Source: Bacteroides salyersiae WAL 10018 = DSM 18765 = JCM 12988
Lineage (GTDB): Bacteria > Bacteroidota > Bacteroidia > Bacteroidales > Bacteroidaceae
Length of the DNA stretch: 64,000 nt
Direction of reading: 5' to 3'
NCBI RefSeq assembly: GCF_000381365.1
Contig: NZ_KB905466.1
Coordinates: forward strand, 308,744 to 372,743
The translations under genes and the position numbers were made by a program. The stretch's first letter is position 1; each line of letters opens with the position of its first letter. Below the pieces are notes generated by a model. It searched no databases. It was given only the letters and a program-made list of their open reading frames with translations, and had not been told where the DNA came from. Of this stretch, positions 18,429-27,832 are shown in pieces.

Positions 18429-21400
18429 CTACTTTGCACGATTCGATTTCACAAACTTCTGCCGAATGAGATCCGTATCCGTCTGAATTGTAATAAAGTA
18501 GATACCTTCCGTTAACGAAGTCACATCCAGTCCTACTCCCAACGGCAAGGTGTCAGTAGTCAGTAATACACTTCCTTTCATATCAATAATGCGTATTTCC
18601 TTCACATTCTGCAAATCAGTCCGGATAAACAGACGATCTTTCACCGGATTAGGATAGATCAACAAACTACTACCGTTTTTATCAAGACCGGTTGCCGACC
18701 CCAAATGGAGTATAAACGGATTAGTCAGACTCCCAACCACATTAGCGCCAAAACGGATTGTCTCTTTTATATCGAACTCCTCACCCGTCAGAGTGTTATA
18801 GGCACGGAACGTCACCTTTTCGTTCGTCTGCTCACCGTGCACAGTGACGAACTGATAACCATCCGCCTCTGACGACATGCCACGACACTCTTCACCGGTA
18901 AACGCACCAATCAGGAATTGACCGGCGGGCAATTCTTGCCCGCTACTGCTGTAAAGCCGGGAGATAACTCCCATATTATCGGCATATTTACGCTTGTCGT
19001 ACTGCCATTTCGCAAAATAATAACTTTCTGATGCACGATAGGAAAGCATAGGAATAGCCATCTTGCTACTTCCCGTCGGATAATTAAAGGATTTCACCGA
19101 ACCGGAATAATATAGATAGGCATTACCCGGAGCAAGAACAGAAAGACTGCCCTTCCAAGCTGCACCATCATAAGTGGCAAACTGATCCTGTGCCATCACA
19201 ATGTCGCCCTCTTCGGCCATCAAATTGCATAATGCAGCATTGACGGACATTTCCATATTCGGAGTATACCCCATCCAATTCCAACCTTTATTCAGGGTTA
19301 TAGTCACTTCATTCTCCGCGAAAGGAATCCCCTTCAATGAAAAATCAACATCCTCTTTTACGCGTACCTTATACCCCCTATCCGGTTTGAAAGCTGTCAG
19401 CGAACCGTATAGGCCGTATTGATCATCGTAAACCAAATCTTCCTCCCGTCCCAAGACAGAGACGACAGATTGCTTTATAGGTTCCAACAATGCGACGGGA
19501 TTATTCAGATTCTCGTCTTTCACATTGATTGAGAACCAATTCCAACCGGTAGGAAGCTCATAAGAGACCGTTGTATCGACCGGTATTTTCGTAAAGACAG
19601 CTTCGATCTCCACATTCTTCTTTATGGTTAAGGAGAAAATTACATCCGTCGAAAGAATCTCGCCATCCACTCTCCAGCCATTGAATACATAACCGGTATT
19701 GGGTGACGCCGAAAGCTGAATATCCGTATTATACTCATATTTACCGACCCCTTTACCTAAAGAGACTGTCCCGGCCTGAATATCATAATCAATGGTAACA
19801 TCATATAATTTAGCCTTGAATTCCGCTTTTATGGTTCTGTCTGCCACAATCTGATATTTATAGACCGGCTCTTCCGAAATCTTTTCACCATTTATTTTCC
19901 AACAAGCAAAGTCGTATCCTTCGTTTGCTTCGGCCTTCAGTTCCAAATTAGTACCAAATACATACTCTTGCTTTTTAGGAGTTACTACCCCTGCCCCTTC
20001 CGGAGTGACAACAACAGACAGGGCAACCTTTCCGCCTACGAACTGATTCCATGTGGCATTTTTACCGGAACTACCGCAAAAACCATCCAGATCCTCTATA
20101 CCCGCCGTTTGAACGGTCAGTACATGATAACCATCGCGAGGGGGCAACAGGGATAAATCCAGTTTGTATTGGGTGTCGGACACGGGTTCTATAACGAGTT
20201 GAGACAGATCAACTTTAGTGTTCTGGCAGTACAATGACAGATCGTCCGCCGTAAAAGTCGCGGTATTTATAGGTTTATTGAATGTCACCAGGATTTCCGT
20301 CAAAGCGGAGTGTATGTCTCCCGTCGGTATCCCGCCAAATGACTCTACTTCCAGCACCAGATCGGGTTTGGGAGTGAATGTCAAGACGTAGGACTCCTGC
20401 GCGTTGGCCAGATAATCGGCAAAACGAAGATTATTTTCGTACAGTGGATCTTTACCGTCTCTCAACGTCCTGTCCGTTTGCCAGAAATTCTGCAAATCGA
20501 TCACGGCGCCATCACTCATACGGGTCACGGAAGCCAGTTTCTGTCTGCCATTGGTAGGATCATGAATCGCTCCATATACCCAGCCTTTTGCCCCTGATAA
20601 TGTCAGGGTATACTGATTATTGCCCATGCTGCTGCAGGAAGCCGACTCTGAAACAATGGTTACCCGGTCATCCACAGTACCGTCCGTCAGATAGACACAA
20701 TCGGGCAGATCGTTCGCATCTTTTATATCGTTCACCATAAAAGCAGTCAATGAAGTATTAGGTACTTTCAAGCTCCTAATCAGTTCATGACAACCTTCTA
20801 TCGACAACAGGTTGAAATCTTCGTTTCCATAACTCGATCCTTTCGTTATAGTGGTGTTGTACTCGGTGAAATGTCCCAATAAGGAAGAGGTGAAATACCA
20901 CTGGGCATATGCCTGCTTACCGGCCTGTATCGAACCGAAGTCCAGATTGGCGAAATCAGCAGTGGCCGCTTGCCCGTTCATGCTGGAACCTATCATCTCA
21001 AAATGTATAGCCAGTCCCTTTTGGTTATCGACTATCTCCGGCTGTCCCGTAGCTATTTTCACACTATTCGCATCCCCATATCCGACGTTATTAATCAACA
21101 ATGAAAACTCTGCCGGTATGCTCGGTTCTATTTCCGCCGTTTCCGGATCATCGCCAAATACATCACGTTCCACAAAATAAGAGAGCGACAAATCCGGACA
21201 CGGTTTCACGGTCAACGTAACCGGATACAAATCCCGCGTCACAAACAGCCCGGTGAAAGGATCTTTATAAGTAATCGTTCCTCCGAAAGAGTACTCTTTC
21301 GGCTCTGTGGGGGCAGCATATTTGGAAGGTACAAACAGAATGGTAGCTGTTCCCGTCTGCTTTGCTTCCAACGTCCACGGACCTTTCAATTTTCCACCAA

Positions 21401-24400
21401 AATGGTCGATGCTTTCATTCGAAACGGCAAACTGCTGGGAAGTAGCCAACTTTCCTTCATTATCTCTCACTTCCAGATTCAACTGCAAGCTATCTATGGC
21501 TTGGGCTTCATGGCCGTTGAACATGGTCAACGTTCCTCTGAACGCCTGACGGGCAACCGTTATTGTCTGTTTGAAAGAGAGAGAAATGGTAGAGCAGACA
21601 CCTTTGGACGGCTCTTTTTCATCAGTATCACCAAAATCGAATATTTTATTTTCATCAAAAACATCAACAACACATTGAGCTGTCAATCCTTTAAAAGAAG
21701 CCGTTAGCAACGAAGTTCCTATTTTCTCACCAATAATCGTTGCATCCTGATTATTTATATATCCAACTTCATCTTGAAGTGAAATAAATGGAGTGACCAC
21801 TGTTACTTCACCATTACTCCATGTACAATGAGCTTTGAATGAACGTGTTTCTCCAATAGCAACATACGCGGTATCATATGGTAGCGACAGTTGCAACGGA
21901 TATACACTTAAAGCTATATTTGTATCAACCAAAGTATTATCCATTACCAAATTCCCTTCCTCATCCGTTCCCATTACACAAATGGAAATTGATCCTTCAT
22001 GAGTAGCAGGGATATCGCATGTTACAGAATTATTTGACGCCACGATAGATGAACCATCCGAAAAAGTACCAACGACTACCAAATGGTTTAAATTAAGCGA
22101 AGCGGTATTCACTTGAATAGACAACTTCCTCTTTTCCACATCAACTTTAGCATCTATTATTATATTCTTTTTAACAACAGACAACTTTGAATCTGCGGCA
22201 GCCATACTCAGCAATTTATTAGACGAAGACACAACGGGAAATCCATTCATACTGAACACGCCAGAATCATCAGCTTTATTCATTAATAATGAATGAATAC
22301 GTTGATGGATAGTAGCGGCATTCGGAGAGTCACAGTGCCAGAAGCCATCCGTATTATCCGTATGGGGGCTATTCAAGCCTCCTTTTTGACTATCCAGAGA
22401 AACCACCATGTCACTCGATCCTAAAAAAGAAACAATCTTTAATGCTTGTCCTATTGCAGATAATCGAAACAAAGGATCAGTCATAAATATACCTTTATCC
22501 AAATCGCCGAGCGATTCATTTAATATAGTAGTAGTCAATGCATATACAGGAATATCTTTCATCCTCTGCATTACATTTTTATTATTCAAATAACTCTTCA
22601 TCGCATCTGATCCTATCGCCAGATCTTTTATAGCATGGTCTCCTTTGAACCCCATCAAAATTCCTCTTAAAATTTCGGGAACATCACTAGGGATAACAAC
22701 GGCCAAAGATCCCAAAGGACTGCCTGTATGAGGGGTATTCAATGTTATTACCTTGTGTACATTGGTGTTATCAACATATTGAACATGTAACCGCGACAAA
22801 ATACCTCCCATACTATGGCCTACCAAATCTACCTTATCAATCATATAACCATTAAAGGCACACGCTCTTTTCAATATGGATATTCCCCTCTGTACAACCC
22901 TTTCGTTCACTCTGAAATAGGAACAATTAGTAGGTTCATAATCCGCTCTAAACAATTGGAAACTTTGATATTGTCCGGATTGCTCAAGATAACGTTGCAA
23001 CTCCCAGAAACACATGGCATCTGAATTCAGGCCATGAACCATCAGCACAGGAACACGAATAATTTCAATATCCACACTCGCAGAACCGGAATTATATTCA
23101 CTTGAATAATGCATGGTCGCTGTTATTTTATGTACGGCATTCATCTCTCCGTCCGGATAATTATCCGGCGCAACATATACAATATTCGTCCATGAATCGG
23201 TATTTTCCAAATGTCCAAGTTCTTCTGACAAAGACCAATGAACCTCATAACCACATTCATCTGACGGTATTTTCGAATTTACGACGTCCAACATAATTCT
23301 CACTTTGCTTTTCCCATCAGCAGCGACACCTTTTACTGGCTTACTGGAAGTATTACTTTTTTCTGCCGCCAATATATATTTCAAGATGGGCTCTTTCTCA
23401 CAAGGCTGTTCTTCGGGTTGCTCATCCGCTCCGTCATCGCCATTATTTTTCTTTGAACAGATTTCTATCGAAACTTTGTTTCCCGATGAAGACGATCCAT
23501 AAGAAGAGTTTCCGCCACCGCTTAATGACGGGAAACCACTGCCACTACCACCACCAGAACCACCGGAACCACCGGAACCACTTCCCGGTTTATTGCACAG
23601 CCCATTCGGTCCATAGAAATAATCGTAATAATCCGACGCCGTCTTATACTTTCCGGCACAATAATATTCCCAATACTTTTTCCATCTGAAGTCCAAGCAT
23701 TTAGTGCCCCATCCGGCCCTCGCTTCCGCTGATTTAAATTTCGTGCGATAAGATACAATCCGGGACGGATCATCGACACCAGCACCGGAAGAGGTGTTCG
23801 TTATTCTGGAATGCGTAAAGACAACATCATCATATTCCACCTCTGCCGTTACACGTACGGGGACAATGATCGACTCCTGTGCCCGCAACTGAGCGATGGG
23901 ATTTTCACACAACAGTTCAAACTTCAGTCCTTCTACCTCGGGAACATCGATTGTTACGTTCTGGGCTGTAATCAATCCCTTGTTAGTCAGAGTTAAATTG
24001 AAAATGTAGTTTTTACAGTAAATCTCGCTGGGATAGGTAGTCACAACTACCGGAACCGGAACATTGGTTTCGTATTTCACTACCGTCTCGACTTCATACT
24101 CATCCTGTACTTCCGTTTCGACCACATTCCAATCGTACGTAATAGCTTGGAATGTCAGATCCACATCTACTTTGGTCGTCTTACCGGGATCTACCAACAA
24201 ATTGTTTGAATAACTGTCATGCTTTTCGGCCGTCACCGTTATTGCATAATACCCTTCGGGAATATCGCCCACCGTAAACAAACCATCGGTACCGGTAACT
24301 CCCTCATAAATAACCTGTCGAGACACCGGATGCATAATAACAACCTTCGCCCCTTCCACATGAGGAGCCTCATCGGTAAAGTAAGTGTATTCGTCTTTTA

Positions 24401-27400
24401 CATCGACTACCAATGTTCCCTTAGTCTCCGACACCGGTTCGATGCTGTAAGACAATGGGATGCCGTTGCCATTGCGGCAATTGATTCCAATCGTACCTGT
24501 CACCGGAACATTCAATTGCATTTCATCGGTTGTGGCAAGCCGTAGAACGACCACTGCACTATCACCGCCGGCAATAGAAGGCATTTCAAGAGGAGTAACA
24601 GAGGTCATCCACTTTTGATCGGACGGTAATACCACAGAAACAACGCCTGTTTCTTCTTTACCGGTATTGGTCAGGATAACCGAATAATCACGGACAGTCC
24701 CTTTCGTCACCGTTGTATGAATGGATGATACATTTGCACGCAATACCGGTTTCTGTGATTTGCAATGATAGAAAACAGTAGTGGACAAAGAAGCACCTTC
24801 GGCTGTCGTTATCTTCAAAGGCATCCGTTCGTAATCGATAAGATTGGTCTGCTCGTTGCCGGTCACCGTATAAGCGATCTCTCCCATGCTATTGGCCGGT
24901 ATGGACGACAGGACATCGAACTCTACCTGACATCCGTTCACCAATGAAACCAATTCCGCCTTGACATTTGTCAAAGGAACGTTGCACGGATTAAATACGG
25001 CAATCTTGTCGGTGTAAGGTTCATCGGTCGTTACGTTCCAAGTGATCCAGGAATCGGATGTACGCCGGATGCCATAAATATCAAACGAGGCCATTTCAGT
25101 TTTCAAACCTTCACCAGGATAACAAGCGCCAACCATAAAATGTCCCATCTGCCTGGAAGCCGGTTTGAAATTCAGCGTGTAATTTCCATCCGAATCCGCC
25201 TGTGCCTGCAGGACTTCCCGGGCTCCGTTACTGATGATATAAACCTCCAATTTTGCATTAGCGACATCTACACCGGACACTTTTCCGGTAATAACGATCT
25301 CTTCTCCTTGCTGATAAAATTCTTTTCCGACCGATGCCGTTACAGAGAACTTGGGATTCATGGTCAAAGGAAGCACATCTGAAACATTGTTTACAGACGT
25401 CAGTTCCTTAACCGAATGATCTTCATTGACAATTGCCACAATGCTGTATTTTCCGGTTACATCCAGCAATACGAAATTCCTCGAAATAAGTTCCTCTTCA
25501 CCTACCATTAACGCCTTTTGCGTATATAGAGTGGTAAGGAAGGTCTTTTTAGAGGTACTGCTATATTTCTGGTCAGACGTCAGGTACACCATGACCTTCG
25601 TCTTTGCCGGCAATTCTACCGCACCTTTATTGATAACCTTCGCACTCACCGTAAGTGTATCACCGGCCAATGCTTCCTTCTTTGAAAGTGCCAAATAGCT
25701 GATTGCGGCATCAGGCAATGTCTGATCCGTTATCATCACCCAACAGATACCTTTCGTATATCCCTCCGAAGTGGCAATAATCGTGCTGGTCCGGTCGCCT
25801 TCGGAAACATCATTCGCCTTAGCATACACCTTGACATCGACAGAAGATACGCCTGCCGGTATAATAATCGTTTTGTCGAAAACCAAATCAGTTTCATTAT
25901 CGCTTGTCAGAGTTACGGTTATATCAGCATTGTCCGTATTATTTCTGGTAACTTTCAACACGATGCCTTCGGCCACTCCCTCCAATATGGTAGGTTGTGA
26001 AGTGGTTAATGATAATGACGGCCCGTCATCATCAAGTATTTTAAAAGATTTCGTGACATGTCCGCCGCTTGTTGCCGTTGCGGAACAATTGCACGAAGGG
26101 AGATAAACCGATGCGGTGACAATCACCTCGCGATCGCCGTCCTTCAATGCATTATCGACCACTCCTATCGAAAATTCCTGTGAACTAACTCCCGCAGGAA
26201 AAACCAATGTTTCATAAGACAGGTATGCGTCCTGCGAACTGACCGTTAACTTCACCGTTATCTTACTTTCCAAGTTAGTGATGCGGGTCACCCGTCCGAC
26301 GATGGCTGTACTTCCTGCCGACTCATTGACCTCTTCCGTAGAAAATGACAACTGTATCTGCGGAACATCATTGTCATTCAACAGGATGATACATTTTCCA
26401 CTGTTGTATCCATCCGCCGATACTGTGAAATCGACATCGGCCGTTACATCCGGAATATTATCATCAACGGCCAACACTTCTACTGCCACACTCTTCTCAC
26501 CCGCCGGAATCATTACCTGAGCCGGAAATTTAAAACGGCTTTTATGGCTGGTCGACAGATACACTGTCAATGGAGTATCCCTTTTACTCTCACGTTCAAC
26601 AGTGAGTGTAAAGGTGTCTCCCTCCGTCAGTTCTGTTTTAGAGGGGATTAAAGTCAAAGCAGGCAGTTCGTCATCTATAATATGGACTTCGCCCGTTATG
26701 GTCTCGTATCCGTTTCCTTCAATGGTGATCGTTACAACCGAATCAACATTCAGCACCTCATTGTCTATCGCATGGATGTAGAAAGTGCCGCCAGATTGCC
26801 CTGCCGGTATAGTCACCGATTGTGGTACATTCAAACGCTCCGGCTTATCCGCACGAAGACTGAAAACCTGCTCATTCGCCCAAGTGCCACTCCGATACAA
26901 TTTGCAACGAATCAAAGAGGTATTATTCTCTTTGATAGCTGCCGTGGGAAGCTCTACCCGTAGTTTTTTGGCAATCGTACACCCTGTTCCGGCATAAGCC
27001 GTATTATTACCTATGGCAGCAGCCAGTTCACCTAAATTGGTCCCGGGAATCAACTTGACTTTGGCTTTTACCATTCCATCGACTCCCGGCAAATCCGATA
27101 AGGTAAATTCTGCCTGTCGGTTCACAGTCCCGCCGTCTCCCAAGATAGATTCGTAATAGACCTTGCCTAAGTAAACCTCTTCGCCATTATCCGCCACCAA
27201 AGAAACCTGTTCGCTCCAACCGTCCCCCGTCTCCTTATCTCCTTCATTGGTTACCAACCAAGAGACCACAATCTTATCACCGGGAGCATAAGACGACTTA
27301 TCGACCTTGACGGTAGAGACTGCTACATCCGGACGCGGATCAGCTATCATGATCAAGGCGCCGGCTTCGGACGATGTCCATACGTTACTGCCATCGCGGG

Positions 27401-27824
27401 CACTCAATATGGGGTTTTCTATCACAAAAGGATATTTGCCACCGACCTCCCAATTTTCCGGAACTTGCAACGAAAAGTTGATCAGGTTTCCGGAGTTTCC
27501 TCTTAAAGGTGTGTTTGTAAGAGAATAAACGACGAACAAATAATGGGTACTGCTCATCCTTCGCACAGACAGACTATGATCTGACTTGCGATCGGTCAGG
27601 CTCCAGGAGGAACCGGTGATGGTACTTCCCGATGGCAACTGCACGTCGAATTGCAGGGCGACAATCTCGCTGTCGTTACTTATTGCTACCGGAACGTTGA
27701 TCGTTTTGCCCCGTCCGCACTCCATTTCCGGGATATATATTTTATTTGTCACCTGCTGTGCCACCATCGGCAAAGAGGAAAGCAACACTCCCCACAGCAG
27801 CATGAAAACCATTTTACGCTTCAT
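18429..27824 (-). CDS. Giant multidomain exported protein with an internal lipase-like alpha/beta-hydrolase
   Basis: A 3131-aa product. In order I see: a signal peptide (1-22); a cohesin-like beta-sandwich (about 25-165); a CARDB-like domain (about 170-285); about four Calx-beta repeats (about 290-715); a second CARDB domain (about 720-840); Ig-like and NEW3-like segments; a carboxypeptidase-regulatory-like domain (about 1170-1240); a Gly/Ser linker (about 1410-1440); an alpha/beta-hydrolase (about 1585-1860) with oxyanion HGLNS and nucleophile GHSMGG near 1669; a Big2-like domain; two InlB-B-like repeats (about 2660-2790); and a T9SS-type C-terminal domain (LIYPNPVKDRLFIRTD). The hydrolase seems intact: GSSDMVVSLD and a later His could complete the triad. 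The substrate is unknown. It starts 8 nt after the upstream gene. Confidence 0.8.
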   Translation of the reverse strand: MKRKMVFMLLWGVLLSSLPMVAQQVTNKIYIPEMECGRGKTINVPVAISNDSEIVALQFDVQLPSGSTITGSSWSLTDRKSDHSLSVRRMSSTHYLFVVYSLTNTPLRGNSGNLINFSLQVPENWEVGGKYPFVIENPILSARDGSNVWTSSEAGALIMIADPRPDVAVSTVKVDKSSYAPGDKIVVSWLVTNEGDKETGDGWSEQVSLVADNGEEVYLGKVYYESILGDGGTVNRQAEFTLSDLPGVDGMVKAKVKLIPGTNLGELAAAIGNNTAYAGTGCTIAKKLRVELPTAAIKENNTSLIRCKLYRSGTWANEQVFSLRADKPERLNVPQSVTIPAGQSGGTFYIHAIDNEVLNVDSVVTITIEGNGYETITGEVHIIDDELPALTLIPSKTELTEGDTFTLTVERESKRDTPLTVYLSTSHKSRFKFPAQVMIPAGEKSVAVEVLAVDDNIPDVTADVDFTVSADGYNSGKCIILLNDNDVPQIQLSFSTEEVNESAGSTAIVGRVTRITNLESKITVKLTVSSQDAYLSYETLVFPAGVSSQEFSIGVVDNALKDGDREVIVTASVYLPSCNCSATATSGGHVTKSFKILDDDGPSLSLTTSQPTILEGVAEGIVLKVTRNNTDNADITVTLTSDNETDLVFDKTIIIPAGVSSVDVKVYAKANDVSEGDRTSTIIATSEGYTKGICWVMITDQTLPDAAISYLALSKKEALAGDTLTVSAKVINKGAVELPAKTKVMVYLTSDQKYSSTSKKTFLTTLYTQKALMVGEEELISRNFVLLDVTGKYSIVAIVNEDHSVKELTSVNNVSDVLPLTMNPKFSVTASVGKEFYQQGEEIVITGKVSGVDVANAKLEVYIISNGAREVLQAQADSDGNYTLNFKPASRQMGHFMVGACYPGEGLKTEMASFDIYGIRRTSDSWITWNVTTDEPYTDKIAVFNPCNVPLTNVKAELVSLVNGCQVEFDVLSSIPANSMGEIAYTVTGNEQTNLIDYERMPLKITTAEGASLSTTVFYHCKSQKPVLRANVSSIHTTVTKGTVRDYSVILTNTGKEETGVVSVVLPSDQKWMTSVTPLEMPSIAGGDSAVVVLRLATTDEMQLNVPVTGTIGINCRNGNGIPLSYSIEPVSETKGTLVVDVKDEYTYFTDEAPHVEGAKVVIMHPVSRQVIYEGVTGTDGLFTVGDIPEGYYAITVTAEKHDSYSNNLLVDPGKTTKVDVDLTFQAITYDWNVVETEVQDEYEVETVVKYETNVPVPVVVTTYPSEIYCKNYIFNLTLTNKGLITAQNVTIDVPEVEGLKFELLCENPIAQLRAQESIIVPVRVTAEVEYDDVVFTHSRITNTSSGAGVDDPSRIVSYRTKFKSAEARAGWGTKCLDFRWKKYWEYYCAGKYKTASDYYDYFYGPNGLCNKPGSGSGGSGGSGGGSGSGFPSLSGGGNSSYGSSSSGNKVSIEICSKKNNGDDGADEQPEEQPCEKEPILKYILAAEKSNTSSKPVKGVAADGKSKVRIMLDVVNSKIPSDECGYEVHWSLSEELGHLENTDSWTNIVYVAPDNYPDGEMNAVHKITATMHYSSEYNSGSASVDIEIIRVPVLMVHGLNSDAMCFWELQRYLEQSGQYQSFQLFRADYEPTNCSYFRVNERVVQRGISILKRACAFNGYMIDKVDLVGHSMGGILSRLHVQYVDNTNVHKVITLNTPHTGSPLGSLAVVIPSDVPEILRGILMGFKGDHAIKDLAIGSDAMKSYLNNKNVMQRMKDIPVYALTTTILNESLGDLDKGIFMTDPLFRLSAIGQALKIVSFLGSSDMVVSLDSQKGGLNSPHTDNTDGFWHCDSPNAATIHQRIHSLLMNKADDSGVFSMNGFPVVSSSNKLLSMAAADSKLSVVKKNIIIDAKVDVEKRKLSIQVNTASLNLNHLVVVGTFSDGSSIVASNNSVTCDIPATHEGSISICVMGTDEEGNLVMDNTLVDTNIALSVYPLQLSLPYDTAYVAIGETRSFKAHCTWSNGEVTVVTPFISLQDEVGYINNQDATIIGEKIGTSLLTASFKGLTAQCVVDVFDENKIFDFGDTDEKEPSKGVCSTISLSFKQTITVARQAFRGTLTMFNGHEAQAIDSLQLNLEVRDNEGKLATSQQFAVSNESIDHFGGKLKGPWTLEAKQTGTATILFVPSKYAAPTEPKEYSFGGTITYKDPFTGLFVTRDLYPVTLTVKPCPDLSLSYFVERDVFGDDPETAEIEPSIPAEFSLLINNVGYGDANSVKIATGQPEIVDNQKGLAIHFEMIGSSMNGQAATADFANLDFGSIQAGKQAYAQWYFTSSLLGHFTEYNTTITKGSSYGNEDFNLLSIEGCHELIRSLKVPNTSLTAFMVNDIKDANDLPDCVYLTDGTVDDRVTIVSESASCSSMGNNQYTLTLSGAKGWVYGAIHDPTNGRQKLASVTRMSDGAVIDLQNFWQTDRTLRDGKDPLYENNLRFADYLANAQESYVLTFTPKPDLVLEVESFGGIPTGDIHSALTEILVTFNKPINTATFTADDLSLYCQNTKVDLSQLVIEPVSDTQYKLDLSLLPPRDGYHVLTVQTAGIEDLDGFCGSSGKNATWNQFVGGKVALSVVVTPEGAGVVTPKKQEYVFGTNLELKAEANEGYDFACWKINGEKISEEPVYKYQIVADRTIKAEFKAKLYDVTIDYDIQAGTVSLGKGVGKYEYNTDIQLSASPNTGYVFNGWRVDGEILSTDVIFSLTIKKNVEIEAVFTKIPVDTTVSYELPTGWNWFSINVKDENLNNPVALLEPIKQSVVSVLGREEDLVYDDQYGLYGSLTAFKPDRGYKVRVKEDVDFSLKGIPFAENEVTITLNKGWNWMGYTPNMEMSVNAALCNLMAEEGDIVMAQDQFATYDGAAWKGSLSVLAPGNAYLYYSGSVKSFNYPTGSSKMAIPMLSYRASESYYFAKWQYDKRKYADNMGVISRLYSSSGQELPAGQFLIGAFTGEECRGMSSEADGYQFVTVHGEQTNEKVTFRAYNTLTGEEFDIKETIRFGANVVGSLTNPFILHLGSATGLDKNGSSLLIYPNPVKDRLFIRTDLQNVKEIRIIDMKGSVLLTTDTLPLGVGLDVTSLTEGIYFITIQTDTDLIRQKFVKSNRAK

Positions 27825-27832
27825 AACTCATC

